Source: an uncultured Chitinophagaceae bacterium
Lineage (GTDB): Bacteria > Bacteroidota > Bacteroidia > Chitinophagales > Chitinophagaceae
Direction of reading: 5' to 3'
NCBI GenBank assembly: GCA_937873715.1
Contig: CALMYJ010000003.1
Coordinates: 124,001-188,000 of the forward strand
DNA length: 64,000 bases
Shown: positions 45,178 through 54,614 of the stretch, piece by piece
Layout: every line of letters starts with the position of its first letter
Numbering within the stretch: the stretch's first letter is position 1
Made by a program: the position numbers and the translations under genes
The notes under the pieces: generated by a model
Database searches by the model: none
What the model was told of the DNA's origin: nothing
What the model saw: only the letters and a program-made list of their open reading frames with translations

Positions 45178-46203
45178 TCAATTATTATTTCGAAAGATTT
45201 CCTTTATAGCTTTTTCATTGCAATGTCGCTCATCCATAAAGTAAGAGTTATCCATGTTAAGCATATTTGCATTGTACGTACCAAATACCTTAATGTGTTG
45301 CGTAGCTGCGTATTTTTTTACTGCATCTTCAATTTCCTTATAATTATCTGCTCTCTTATTATACATTCTTACTGGAAAAGGGGAAAGAAAAAATTCTACT
45401 TCAATATTATTTGTCTTCATGTCGGATATCAGTCTTTCAAATAAACTCCAAAACTCCGTGGAAATAACATACAGTTTACTGCTGTTACCTTGATCTTCAC
45501 TTAAACGTAGAGTAATTATTTCGTCTACTTGTTTTGGGGTGGTGTTTCTATAAGATTCTCCATAAACAACCGAGCCATCAGTTAACCTTGTAATTCTGGT
45601 GTTGAATTTTTTGTTTGTGGCCATAGGTTTTGTATACCCCCTTATTTTATTGGGAAGTGTTCTTAATGAACTTTGAAAATAGGATAAAGAAAAAAGCTGG
45701 GCGTATTTGGAATTAAATATGTTATCATCGGATTTACCAGTAAAGGCATAGTAGTAAGAAGCAATGGATTTCCATCTGATATGAGCCGCATTTTCGCTGA
45801 ATAACCAAGGATCTACTCCGATAATAATTTTTTCAGGAAGTTTGTTATTGCTTTTGTATATCTGGTAAATTGCTGCTACATCTTCAATACATGCAAAATA
45901 TACTGAATTGTTAAGTAGCAAAGAATCGCCATAAATGTCAGCGCTTATTAACATTGCTCTGCTAGAACCAAATACGGCAACACGTGGGTGTATTTTCTCT
46001 GATATGATTAATTCCCTTTGAAAAAGACGGTCATCAAATTCGGACACATTTGTCACATACTTGCGATTTTCAATTATATCTGCCATTTGTTTTTCGTAGC
46101 CACGATCAAATAAGCTTGCTGCATCTCCGTAATAATTTACAAAAACAATTGCTGCTGAAATTGGCAGCGCCATTAATAAAAACTTTTTTATAAATTTTTT
46201 CAA
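45178..46203 (-). CDS. SGNH-like membrane-anchored protein, MBOAT partner (copy 2)
   Basis: The 341 residues have an N-terminal membrane anchor (FLLMALPISAAIVFVNYYG) and an SGNH-like core: VAVFGSSRAMLISA in place of the GDS block, and YFMDERHCNEKAI giving the Asp/His pair. It starts with TTG 3 bases after the MBOAT stop. In sequence it differs a lot from copy 1 at 31411, so the two pairs probably act on different sugars or with different acyl groups. Confidence 0.75.
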   Translation of the reverse strand: MKKFIKKFLLMALPISAAIVFVNYYGDAASLFDRGYEKQMADIIENRKYVTNVSEFDDRLFQRELIISEKIHPRVAVFGSSRAMLISADIYGDSLLLNNSVYFACIEDVAAIYQIYKSNNKLPEKIIIGVDPWLFSENAAHIRWKSIASYYYAFTGKSDDNIFNSKYAQLFSLSYFQSSLRTLPNKIRGYTKPMATNKKFNTRITRLTDGSVVYGESYRNTTPKQVDEIITLRLSEDQGNSSKLYVISTEFWSLFERLISDMKTNNIEVEFFLSPFPVRMYNKRADNYKEIEDAVKKYAATQHIKVFGTYNANMLNMDNSYFMDERHCNEKAIKEIFRNNN

Positions 46204-46206
46204 GTT

Positions 46207-47658
46207 TTAAAATTGAAAGTATATGAACTGGTTTTGGTCGAAATTACCAAAAACAATTATTAATATGGCTATGACATAATACAAAGCATACCTTACTGGT
46301 TTTTTCCATTTCAGGTTTAAATCTGCAATGGCATACTGCCCTTCCCGTCCAAACCACTCTATCAATATGAATGCAATAAGTAAAGCAATGGTGGTTGTTG
46401 CATTAGAAATACCCCTATAATACGGAATTAGAAAAAGGGAAGATGAGAAAATTTTACTTATATACTTAAATGCATGCTGAAGGTTCTCAGCTCTAAAAAA
46501 AATCCATGCAAATGTGGTAAGGCAAAAGGTGCTAAGCATCATACATGCTTCCTTAAAAGTTGGTAAAAGACGGCCTTGCGCCACTATGCCAATGTTTTGC
46601 CTATTTTTATCAAATATAAGAAGTGGCAGAAAAAATATTGCATTTAAAGCACCCCATGCAATAAATGTCCAGTTAGCGCCATGCCAAAACCCACTAACAA
46701 GAAATATTATAAAGGTGTTCCGGATTTTCATCCACATGCCGCCTTTACTACCACCCAGCGGAATGTACAGGTAGTCTTTAAACCACGAGGAGAGGGAAAT
46801 ATGCCAACGTCTCCAAAATTCGGCAATATCCCTAGAAAAATATGGGAAAGAGAAGTTTCTTAAAAGTTCTATTCCAAAAAGCCGGGCTGTGCCTAAAGCG
46901 ATATCAGAGTAGCCTGAAAAATCGCCATATATCTGGAAGGCAAAATATATTGCACCCAGCACAAGTGTGCTTCCTGAATATGCATCGGAGTTATTGAAAA
47001 TTAAATTTGCAGATTGTGCACAATTATCTGCAATAACAATTTTCTTAAATAATCCCCATAATATTTGCCGTAAACCATCTACTGCTTTTGAATAATCAAA
47101 TTCCCTTTTTTTTACAATTTGGGGCAAAAGGTGATTTGCCCTTTCGATAGGGCCGGCCACTAGCAAAGGGAAAAAACTAACAAAAACCGAATAATCAATA
47201 AAATTTCTTTCGGGCTTTATTTTATTATAATAAAGATCAATAACATAAGATAACCCATGAAAGGTATAAAATGAAATACCTACTGGTAGTATTACATTTA
47301 ATGTATTGAAATTCACCTGTAATCCCAGTTGTGACAATCCATCCGCAAATGAGTCTGCAAAAAAATTATAGTATTTAAAAAATCCAAGAAAGCCCAGGTT
47401 AATTGCAATACTTAGCCAAAGCCAAAATAATTTCTTTTTTTTATTGGCTGCTTCATAAATTTTAATACCAGTATAATAATCTAAGCCCGTAGAGAAGATA
47501 AGTAAAAACATAAACCGCCAGTCCCAACAAGCATAAAAAAAGTAGCTTGAAACCAGAAGTAAAATGTTTTGGCGTTGTAATTTACCCTTTGTTCCAAACC
47601 AATATAGAAAAAAAACAACAGGTAAGAAAATAGCAAAACTCAGGGAATTAAAAAGCAT
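46207..47658 (-). CDS. MBOAT O-acyltransferase (AlgI-like), intact copy
   Basis: The 483 residues begin MLFNSLSFAIFLPVVFFLYWF, the complete family N-terminus missing from the frameshifted copy at 32401. About eleven membrane segments, with GPIERANHLLPQI, SGYSDIALGTARLFG and the catalytic His in LVSGFWHGANWTFIAW. It passes acyl groups across the inner membrane to the SGNH protein encoded next. It lies inside the pse block, so O-acylation of pseudaminic acid or a neighbouring sugar is plausible. Confidence 0.93.
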   Translation of the reverse strand: MLFNSLSFAIFLPVVFFLYWFGTKGKLQRQNILLLVSSYFFYACWDWRFMFLLIFSTGLDYYTGIKIYEAANKKKKLFWLWLSIAINLGFLGFFKYYNFFADSFADGLSQLGLQVNFNTLNVILPVGISFYTFHGLSYVIDLYYNKIKPERNFIDYSVFVSFFPLLVAGPIERANHLLPQIVKKREFDYSKAVDGLRQILWGLFKKIVIADNCAQSANLIFNNSDAYSGSTLVLGAIYFAFQIYGDFSGYSDIALGTARLFGIELLRNFSFPYFSRDIAEFWRRWHISLSSWFKDYLYIPLGGSKGGMWMKIRNTFIIFLVSGFWHGANWTFIAWGALNAIFFLPLLIFDKNRQNIGIVAQGRLLPTFKEACMMLSTFCLTTFAWIFFRAENLQHAFKYISKIFSSSLFLIPYYRGISNATTTIALLIAFILIEWFGREGQYAIADLNLKWKKPVRYALYYVIAILIIVFGNFDQNQFIYFQF

Positions 47659-47755
47659 ATATCACTTTTTATAATAAAGGGAGTACTTAAGTAAACTGAA
47701 GATGGCAAATGAAAGTTGTTTGATGTGGCAGACCCTAACTTACTTAACAACCAAT

Positions 47756-48766
47756 TTATACTGTAAATGAAGCGTCAACATGTAGCCTTATATTTTCTCT
47801 TAAACTCTCTAAGGTTTCCCACTCTGTGTTTTCGCCTGAGTTGTAGCGGAAGCCATAGGGCACTTTTTTTGCATTAAAATGCTGAATAAAGTCTTCCAGC
47901 TTCCAGCGGTGGGATGATGGCAGTATGGTGTAATACTTTCCCAGGTCGTAGGTATAGTATGAATCGGAATCCGTAATCATTTCTTCATGAATTTTTTCGC
48001 CCGGCCTTATGCCAACAATTTTCTTTTCACATTCCGGGCCAATGGCTTCGGCCACATCGGTTATTTTATACGATGGGATTTTAGGCACAAAAATTTCGCC
48101 GCCCCATGCATGTTCCAGTGCATGCATTACCATATCCACGCCGCCCTGCAGGGAAATATTGAACCTAGTCATGGTGGGGTCGGTAATGGGGAGCACCCCG
48201 GTTTTTTTCCTGGTTAAAAAGAAGGGTATTACCGAGCCGTTGCTACCCATTACATTGCCGTAACGCACCACGCTAAAGATGATATCATTCCATCCGCGGA
48301 TATTATTGGCGGCCACAAATAATTTATCAGAAGCCAGTTTGGTTGCACCATACAGGTTTACCGGTGCAGCGGCTTTATCTGTAGAGAGCGCCACTACACG
48401 TTGTACAGCGGTTTCGAGGCAGGCGTTAATAACGTTTTCGGCGCCATTAATATTTGTTTTTACACATTCGCTTGGATTGTATTCGGCAATAGGCACATGC
48501 TTCATCGCGGCTGCATGTATTACATAGTCGATGCTTTTAAAGGCTCTTTTCAGCCGGTCGTAATCCCTTACATCGCCGATAAAAAACCGTATTTGGGGAT
48601 ATTTATCTGCAGGATATTCTTGCGCCATCTGGAACTGCTTTTGTTCGTCGCGGCTGTAAATCACCACTCTTTTGACACCTGAAAATGTTTTAAAAATGTG
48701 TTGGGTAAGCGCTTTACCCAGTGAGCCTGTACCACCGGTAATGAGTATGCTTTTTCCGTTGAGCAT
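47756..48766 (-). CDS. pseB: UDP-N-acetylglucosamine 4,6-dehydratase (inverting)
   Basis: First enzyme of the pseudaminic acid route; it dehydrates UDP-GlcNAc with C5 inversion. The 336 residues begin NGKSILITGGTGSLGKALT, with HAAAMKHVPIAEYNP, LSTDKAAAPVNLYGATK (catalytic Tyr and Lys present, unlike the MGATK of the large membrane enzyme at 2425) and RYGNVMGSNGSVIPFF. This short soluble form is typical PseB. It lies 26 bases downstream of the ABC transporter gene. Confidence 0.96.
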   Translation of the reverse strand: MLNGKSILITGGTGSLGKALTQHIFKTFSGVKRVVIYSRDEQKQFQMAQEYPADKYPQIRFFIGDVRDYDRLKRAFKSIDYVIHAAAMKHVPIAEYNPSECVKTNINGAENVINACLETAVQRVVALSTDKAAAPVNLYGATKLASDKLFVAANNIRGWNDIIFSVVRYGNVMGSNGSVIPFFLTRKKTGVLPITDPTMTRFNISLQGGVDMVMHALEHAWGGEIFVPKIPSYKITDVAEAIGPECEKKIVGIRPGEKIHEEMITDSDSYYTYDLGKYYTILPSSHRWKLEDFIQHFNAKKVPYGFRYNSGENTEWETLESLRENIRLHVDASFTV

Positions 48767-48791
48767 AATGCTATAATTGTTGTGTTTAATT

Positions 48792-50600
48792 TTATAGTTC
48801 CTGCAGGGTCACCATTCTTTTGAACAGGGCTGCGTTTTGCATCAATTGCTGGTAAGTGCCCGCCTGTTCTATCTGCCCGTTTTTCATCAGTACAATGCGG
48901 TCGGCATTTTTAATGGTAGACAGGCGGTGCGCCACAATTAGTATGGTGTACTGCCCTTTCAGTTCGTCTATTTTATCCTGTATGGTTTTTTCGGTTTCGG
49001 AATCGAGCGAAGAGGTGGCTTCATCCATAATAAGTATATCAATATCCTTGTACAATTCTCTTGCGATTGAGATGCGTTGTTTTTGTCCGCCGCTGATATT
49101 GATGCCATTGTTGCCCAGGAGGGTTTGTTCTTTTTCAGGTAGTGTTTGTATAAAATCAGAGAGGGCAGCTTTATGAAGCGATTCGTTAAAGCGGCTGACA
49201 TTTTGTGGAGTTGGTTCGGACCAAAGCGTAATATTATTAAAGATTGTATCGTTAAAAATAACCGGCTCTTGTGTAATATACCCAATACGTTTTTGGAAAG
49301 ATTGGATATTAATGGTGCTGCGGTCAATGCCGTCAATTTGGATAGTGCCACTATCAGCAGACATAAGGCCGGCGATGAGGTTAACAAGTGTTGATTTACC
49401 ACTCCCACTTTCGCCTGCAAAAGCTATTGTTTCGTTCTTTTGAAGCGTTATACTAATATCGTCTAACACTTTTTTATCACCATAACAAACCGATACATTC
49501 TTTAAATCAATGGCTGATGAAAAGCCCGGTATTTGTATGCTGCCTTCTGGTTCGCTGTTAGCTTCCAGTTCTTTTTTAAAGCCGGTCATATTTTCCATTG
49601 AACCGGAAGCTGCCAGGAAATAGTTCCAGGCCGACTGCATGATAAGCAAAGCAGTAAGTGCCCTGTAAAAAAAGAGCAGGCTTATTAATATTGGCCCAAG
49701 GCTTGCTCCAAGTACCTTAATCTGCACCAGTATTACTGCTGATACTACAAATATCAGCAACGGCTCCCGGGCACCTGTAATAAGTGCACCAAGTACACCA
49801 ATACGTTTATTGCTTCTTTCAAGCTGCTGTAATTTATTGCTAAGCCTTTTGCCAAACAAAGACAACTTGCCGGTTGCTTTGAGGTATTTAAAATTAGCCA
49901 CATGCTGTATAATCAGGCTTTGAAACTCGTTGGCATCTTTTGTAAGCTGCCGGGATGCAACTTTTGTTTTGGTATTAATAGCCCGGTATATGAAATTTGT
50001 AATAAGGCCGCCGAATGTTACGAGCACGGCAAACTGTACATCTACAAAAAATGCAAAGCCCATGTAAACTGCCGCAAGCACAAATTGTTCAAAGGCTTTA
50101 AAGTATGATGCAAAAGCACGGGATACCCTGTCTACTTCACCACTCATGGTATTTTGAATACGACCAATATCTGCCGTTATAAATTTTTTAAATGAAAGCT
50201 TATTGAGAAGACGGAGTGTGCTTGTGCGTATTTTTCGTATAAAATACTGTTGAGCATAAACCGTGTAGGCATCGCTGAAAAAACGGGCAACTCCCTTAAG
50301 TAAAAAGAATAGGCAAAGGAAAATTAAAATAGCAACGAGGGTGATGGGTATACCCATAGCACTCATGCCATCTACAATAAACCTGAGTTTACCAAGACTT
50401 TCGGGATTAACCTCAGACTCTGCATTCACCATTTGCAGCATGGGCAAAAACATGGTAAGGCCAAAACCATCAAGTATACCTACCAGCATACTTAACCCAA
50501 CTACTACAAATACCCTGTACCGCAGATACCGGTAGAAATAGGTAAAGTTTTCGGCGTATTTATGCACCAGTTGTTTAATTGTTGCCAAACCAAATACCAT
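48792..50600 (-). CDS. ABC transporter, fused permease and ATPase (MsbA/PglK-like flippase candidate)
   Basis: The 602 residues have six membrane helices in the first 330 and a nucleotide-binding domain with the Walker A AGESGSGKSTLVNL, signature NISGGQKQRISIARE, Walker B IDILIMDEATSSLD and H-loop AHRLSTI. This half-transporter design is that of MsbA and PglK, the flippase for bacillosamine-started glycans. No Wzx-type flippase was found, so this is the best candidate for moving the lipid-linked unit. Lipid export is an alternative function. Confidence 0.88.
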   Translation of the reverse strand: MVFGLATIKQLVHKYAENFTYFYRYLRYRVFVVVGLSMLVGILDGFGLTMFLPMLQMVNAESEVNPESLGKLRFIVDGMSAMGIPITLVAILIFLCLFFLLKGVARFFSDAYTVYAQQYFIRKIRTSTLRLLNKLSFKKFITADIGRIQNTMSGEVDRVSRAFASYFKAFEQFVLAAVYMGFAFFVDVQFAVLVTFGGLITNFIYRAINTKTKVASRQLTKDANEFQSLIIQHVANFKYLKATGKLSLFGKRLSNKLQQLERSNKRIGVLGALITGAREPLLIFVVSAVILVQIKVLGASLGPILISLLFFYRALTALLIMQSAWNYFLAASGSMENMTGFKKELEANSEPEGSIQIPGFSSAIDLKNVSVCYGDKKVLDDISITLQKNETIAFAGESGSGKSTLVNLIAGLMSADSGTIQIDGIDRSTINIQSFQKRIGYITQEPVIFNDTIFNNITLWSEPTPQNVSRFNESLHKAALSDFIQTLPEKEQTLLGNNGINISGGQKQRISIARELYKDIDILIMDEATSSLDSETEKTIQDKIDELKGQYTILIVAHRLSTIKNADRIVLMKNGQIEQAGTYQQLMQNAALFKRMVTLQEL

Positions 50601-50633
50601 TTAAATTATGTAAGATGCATGTTTATTGCCCCA

Positions 50634-53057
50634 TCAATTTGATTTACCTCCGGCAATCCATTGAAGAACATTTTTTATTACCTTCCACACACCTCTTTTC
50701 TTTTTATTGTCATCGTCGGTATACCCGTAGCCATAGCCATAGCCATAGCCATAACCGTAACCGTAACCGTAGCCGTAGCCTCTTCCATAACCCAGGATTT
50801 TTTTATGTACAATACCGTTGAAAACGATATTCATATTTTTAAGACCGTTTTTATTGTATATATCGTTAATCAGGTTGAGGAAGCTGCTGTGAGTATAATT
50901 ATGGCGGATGATGTATATCGTTGCATCCGCTACAGCAGACAATATTTTTGCATCGGTGACCGCAGCTACAGGGGGCGTATCAATAATTACATAATCAAAA
51001 TTATCCCGGAGGTATTTCATCAATTGAGGTAAACGGTCGCCACTAAGCAGTTCAGCAGGATTGGGTGGTATTGGACCAGAGGGGATAATGAATAAATCTT
51101 CAATACTTTCATGCGGCTTAATTATTTCAGCTTCGGTAGCCTTCCCAATAAGATAATTGCTGAGACCCGGATCCCTGGATATACCCATTGGTTTACTTAT
51201 TTTGGGCTTTCTCAAGTCAAATTCAAGCAATGCTACTTTATCGCCAGTGAGGCTCAGGCTTATGGCAGTATTTATCGCAACAAAGCTTTTACCCTCTTTA
51301 GGAATAGAAGATGTAGTGAGAATTACCTTACACCTGTCTTTGGCATTCGAGGCAATGTAATTGATATTGGTGCGGAGTTCCCGGAACTGTTCGGCGATCA
51401 GCGTACGCTTATCCGGGCCAACTACTATTGGAGATGCATGGGCATGTGGCTGAAATATTAATTCAGCGATGAATGGTACTGGCAGGCTATCTTCTATTTG
51501 TGCCCGGAATAATAAACGCTTGCTGGCAAACTCCCTGAAGTAGATATATACCATCACAGTCATCAATGCAATCAATACCGAAAGTGTATAAGTTTGCTTG
51601 GGTACGGGATATATAACACCTGCTGCTTCAGGCTTTTCCAATACCCTGTAGTTGGGTAAGATAGAAGCTGATGCTATGGCCGACTCTTCTCTTTTTTGAA
51701 GCAAAAATGTGTAAATCGAATTCTTAATTCCCTGCTGACGGCTTATATCGATTAATAATCTTTCCTTTTGTGGTATTTTATTCATTTCGGCCAGCGCCTC
51801 TGCATTATCTGACTTTAATTTTTTTAACGTCGACTGAATATTTGCTTTCAGGTTAGTAATACTTGTTAAAATACTAGGCCGCAGCTTAGATACCTGCTCC
51901 TCCAGTACAGCTATTTGTGGATTTTTATTGCCTGAAGTTTGCTTAATCTTTTCAAGGTTAAACTCTGACTCATACAATTGATTCAGTAGTACGGTAAGCA
52001 TGTGATCATTTACACCAAGTGTTGCAGGCACCGGGTTATCTCCCCTATTCCTTCGGTTCACATAGTCCTCTACCTGCCGCAATATATCAAACTGTACTTC
52101 CTGCTCACTTATTTTAGTGTCGGTTATTTTAACTTTAGTAAGCAGGGCTTCACCCTCAGAAGTAAGATTGATAACACCGGAACTTGTACGGTAGGCCTGC
52201 AGATTTTTTTCTACATCACTCAGTTCCTCCGCTACAAGTCTTAAACGGCCGTCAAGGAAGTTTCTTGTATTTTCATAAATACGGCTTTTATAGTCCACTG
52301 TTGCATTGCCATACATCAGGAACAGGTTGGTCAATATATCAACACCACGGGTAGGTGAAACGTCTCTATATGTTACATCTAATATTGAAGAAGCCTTGGA
52401 AAGCGGCTCCATAGAAATTGAATTCTTGATTCTGTTTGCTGCGCCGCTTACTGTTTGTACCGTAATCATGAACACATCGCCGGTTTCAAAATTTTTAACC
52501 TCGTCATTCAGCACCCATTTAATTTTACCTACGGGGCTGTTTACAAATGTGTCGAGAGGATATAAAATATTGTCATAGCTTATTTTATCGCCTTTAATTT
52601 CGGCTTCAGCGGTAAATGAGGTCAAAACAGAATCAGGATCCTGGAGTACCAGGCGAAAGGGTAGATTGTCATAAAAATACCCACTCTTAATGCGTCCCTT
52701 TTGAACGTAATGTACATTTAATTGCATTTTTGCAACCAGCTTTTTCAGCAGGTCTCTGGAATTAAGTACCTGCATCTCTCTTTCGGTTTCAATAGTGTTA
52801 TTCTTGTATTCAAATCGAAATATTTCCTGGAGGTTGGCACTTTTTTGCTGAGTTTCATCATTAACAACAATTCTTGCTTTTGTTGAATACACCGTTACCT
52901 GGTACCTCAGGTAAATTCTAGCACAAAGAATCCCAATGAGCACTGCCACTACAATCAGAGGCCAAAAGGGCAGAATCCTGTACAGGAGTCTTTGAAGTTT
53001 TTCGCTCTGGTCTGTTACATCCTCATATGCCCCGTTTGTAATTGGGTTATTTGTCAT
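50634..53057 (-). CDS. Wzc-like polysaccharide co-polymerase and bacterial tyrosine kinase with Gly-Tyr repeat tail
   Basis: The 807 residues hold an N-terminal Wzz-type domain (helix LIVVAVLIGILCARIYL), a long coiled-coil periplasmic part, a second helix, and a cytoplasmic kinase: Walker A SIPKEGKSFVAIN, Walker A' LLEFDLRKPK, Walker B FDYVIIDTPPVAA. The C-terminus has ten Gly-Tyr dipeptides in a row, preceded by GYGR and followed by TDDD. Tyr-rich tails of such kinases are autophosphorylated and set polymer length and export; here the cluster is an almost perfect repeat. It lies 15 bases from the Wza-like gene. Confidence 0.93.
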   Translation of the reverse strand: MTNNPITNGAYEDVTDQSEKLQRLLYRILPFWPLIVVAVLIGILCARIYLRYQVTVYSTKARIVVNDETQQKSANLQEIFRFEYKNNTIETEREMQVLNSRDLLKKLVAKMQLNVHYVQKGRIKSGYFYDNLPFRLVLQDPDSVLTSFTAEAEIKGDKISYDNILYPLDTFVNSPVGKIKWVLNDEVKNFETGDVFMITVQTVSGAANRIKNSISMEPLSKASSILDVTYRDVSPTRGVDILTNLFLMYGNATVDYKSRIYENTRNFLDGRLRLVAEELSDVEKNLQAYRTSSGVINLTSEGEALLTKVKITDTKISEQEVQFDILRQVEDYVNRRNRGDNPVPATLGVNDHMLTVLLNQLYESEFNLEKIKQTSGNKNPQIAVLEEQVSKLRPSILTSITNLKANIQSTLKKLKSDNAEALAEMNKIPQKERLLIDISRQQGIKNSIYTFLLQKREESAIASASILPNYRVLEKPEAAGVIYPVPKQTYTLSVLIALMTVMVYIYFREFASKRLLFRAQIEDSLPVPFIAELIFQPHAHASPIVVGPDKRTLIAEQFRELRTNINYIASNAKDRCKVILTTSSIPKEGKSFVAINTAISLSLTGDKVALLEFDLRKPKISKPMGISRDPGLSNYLIGKATEAEIIKPHESIEDLFIIPSGPIPPNPAELLSGDRLPQLMKYLRDNFDYVIIDTPPVAAVTDAKILSAVADATIYIIRHNYTHSSFLNLINDIYNKNGLKNMNIVFNGIVHKKILGYGRGYGYGYGYGYGYGYGYGYGYTDDDNKKKRGVWKVIKNVLQWIAGGKSN
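50721..50780 (-). repeat. Hexanucleotide tandem repeat encoding the (Gly-Tyr)10 tail
   Basis: Ten in-frame 6-base units, each a Gly codon and a Tyr codon (GGCTAT, GGTTAC, GGCTAC or GGGTAT on the minus strand). The third base of each codon varies, so selection appears to keep the peptide and not the DNA. Unequal crossing-over or slippage could change the count by whole units without breaking the frame. The repeat lies in the kinase gene's Tyr cluster. Confidence 0.9.
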
Positions 53058-53072
53058 TTTTTTATAAAAAAT

Positions 53073-53891
53073 TTATTTTTTACTAATGTTAATTATAGTG
53101 AGTATCAGTGCAAGCCCTGCCGCTGCAATGGCAATATATTGTGGCACGCCGCTACGATTTATAAATTTTGCCCCTACCGGCTCTACATAAATCACATCAT
53201 TTGTTTTGAGGTAAAAGTAGGGTGAGGTGAATAAATCTTTCGACAATAGGTTGAGGCGTGTAAATACTCTTTTACCCTCTGTTTCCCTTATGAGTAAAAC
53301 ATTTTCTCTTCTTCCTAAAGTAGATAAATCACCTGCCATACTAATGGCATCCAGTATAGTTACTCTTTCGTTCTGCATACTAAACCTCCCGGCCCTGTTG
53401 ACTTCTCCCAAAACTGAAAAACCGTGGTTGAGGAATCGAACATTCACTACTGGATTTTTGGTATAGGCGCTGTATAATTCGGCTAATTTAGTTTCCAGTT
53501 CTACTCGTGTAAGACCCTCCACCTGTATCTTTCCTACATATGGCACTTTTATGCTCCCATCTGCCTCTACAAAATAGCCTAAAATGGAGTTGCTACCGCC
53601 TCCAGCTATTGCGCCAATACCACCAGATATAATGCCGCTCCCGGAATTGAGTACCTGCATATCTTCAGCGTTGCTGCCCCCTACTGTAATCCATAACTGA
53701 TCGTTTTTCTGAATTTTTGCTTCAAAAACATACTGTGCTGCCGAAAGCGATGCGCTATCGGCACTGTTTAACAAAGCGGCATCAATGTTATTTACATACA
53801 CCACCTTTTTTGTATTGATACATGCAGGCAGGCACAATGCACAAAATACCAACAGCAGTAAAACCCTGCCAGATTTAAAATGAATTACCAT
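53073..53891 (-). CDS. Wza-like polysaccharide export lipoprotein (SLBB)
   Basis: Outer-membrane export protein for the glycan. The N-terminal signal ends in a lipobox, LPAC with Cys24. The polysaccharide export domain includes LWITVGGSNAEDMQ and GSIKVPYVGKIQVEGLTR, followed by an SLBB-like part (NVRFLNHGFSVLGEVNRAGRF). At 272 residues it is short and ends in a membrane helix plus Lys-Lys, as in Bacteroidota forms. A candidate promoter lies about 80 bases upstream. Confidence 0.9.
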   Translation of the reverse strand: MVIHFKSGRVLLLLVFCALCLPACINTKKVVYVNNIDAALLNSADSASLSAAQYVFEAKIQKNDQLWITVGGSNAEDMQVLNSGSGIISGGIGAIAGGGSNSILGYFVEADGSIKVPYVGKIQVEGLTRVELETKLAELYSAYTKNPVVNVRFLNHGFSVLGEVNRAGRFSMQNERVTILDAISMAGDLSTLGRRENVLLIRETEGKRVFTRLNLLSKDLFTSPYFYLKTNDVIYVEPVGAKFINRSGVPQYIAIAAAGLALILTIINISKK

Positions 53892-54614
53892 GTGTATTGT
53901 TGATTTTGAACTTTTAGGATAATTTAAACTGGAAGAGCGGCAACAGGGGTTGTTTGTACTTGCGATATTTTTTACAAATATATGGCTTCGCCTATCTCAC
54001 CCACATATAATGCGGTAAGTTATTATTCGTAATAAGGATTTTAGGTGTCTGCTTACAGCACATTTCACCTGAGTTTTATCCAACATAATACTACCATGTA
54101 CCGGCATTCAAAAAAAGCGGTACAGCCAGATGGAACTATGTTAAAAGTGAGTTCAGGATAGTGTTAGTTTGGTTTCCGTAAAATCAGCGCAAATGTAATC
54201 TATTTTGTAATACAGCATCTTCATTAGAATTTCAATTGTAGATTAATAAAATGATAAGAAACTCATTAAAAATCAGGCGGTTTTAAAATAGTGAAACTTC
54301 AGGCATTTTACAATTACTGCGTTTTAAACAACCAATACACCACAAGATTTTAAATGCCGGAGCCTTAAAAAAGTATGTTATATATTCGTCAAAATATAGC
54401 GTAATTCTTTCCCGGTTTTAACTGCCTGGGATGCACATGAATTCGGTGGTTAAAATATTTTAGCTAAAAAAACAACTGTCTTACTTTAAACAATTAAACA
54501 CAATCCCTATTCCAGCAAATCGCAGAAAAATACGCACAAGCAATTTGCAAGTAAATGTTTATTAAACCAAGATTAGGCCCACCGCCAAATGAACCTTTAG
54601 CATCAACCTTTTTC
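53892..54614. other. Long intergenic region before the export genes
   Basis: About 720 bases with no convincing gene. It holds a candidate promoter for the Wza-like gene at 53975-53982, and a second -7-like TACATTTG on the minus strand (54193-54200). The rest is AT-rich without a clear hairpin or repeat. It separates the exosortase pair from the export operon and is the natural place for island-wide control. Confidence 0.5.
53975..53982 (-). promoter_or_regulatory. Candidate -7 element for the Wza-Wzc operon
   Basis: TATATTTG on the minus strand exactly matches the Bacteroidota -7 consensus TAnnTTTG. A start of transcription a few bases on would give a leader of about 75 bases before the Wza-like ATG at 53891. 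No clear TTTG -33 box is seen at 19-21 bases, so confidence is limited. Confidence 0.35.

Noticed and set aside
50721..50780. CRISPR array or non-coding satellite
   Set aside because: Units are 6 bases with no spacers and are in frame with the kinase gene; the repeat is coding.
53892..54614. A JUMPStart/ops element upstream of the export operon
   Set aside because: No GGCGGTAG-type core was found in the long leader; such elements belong mainly to enterobacteria.
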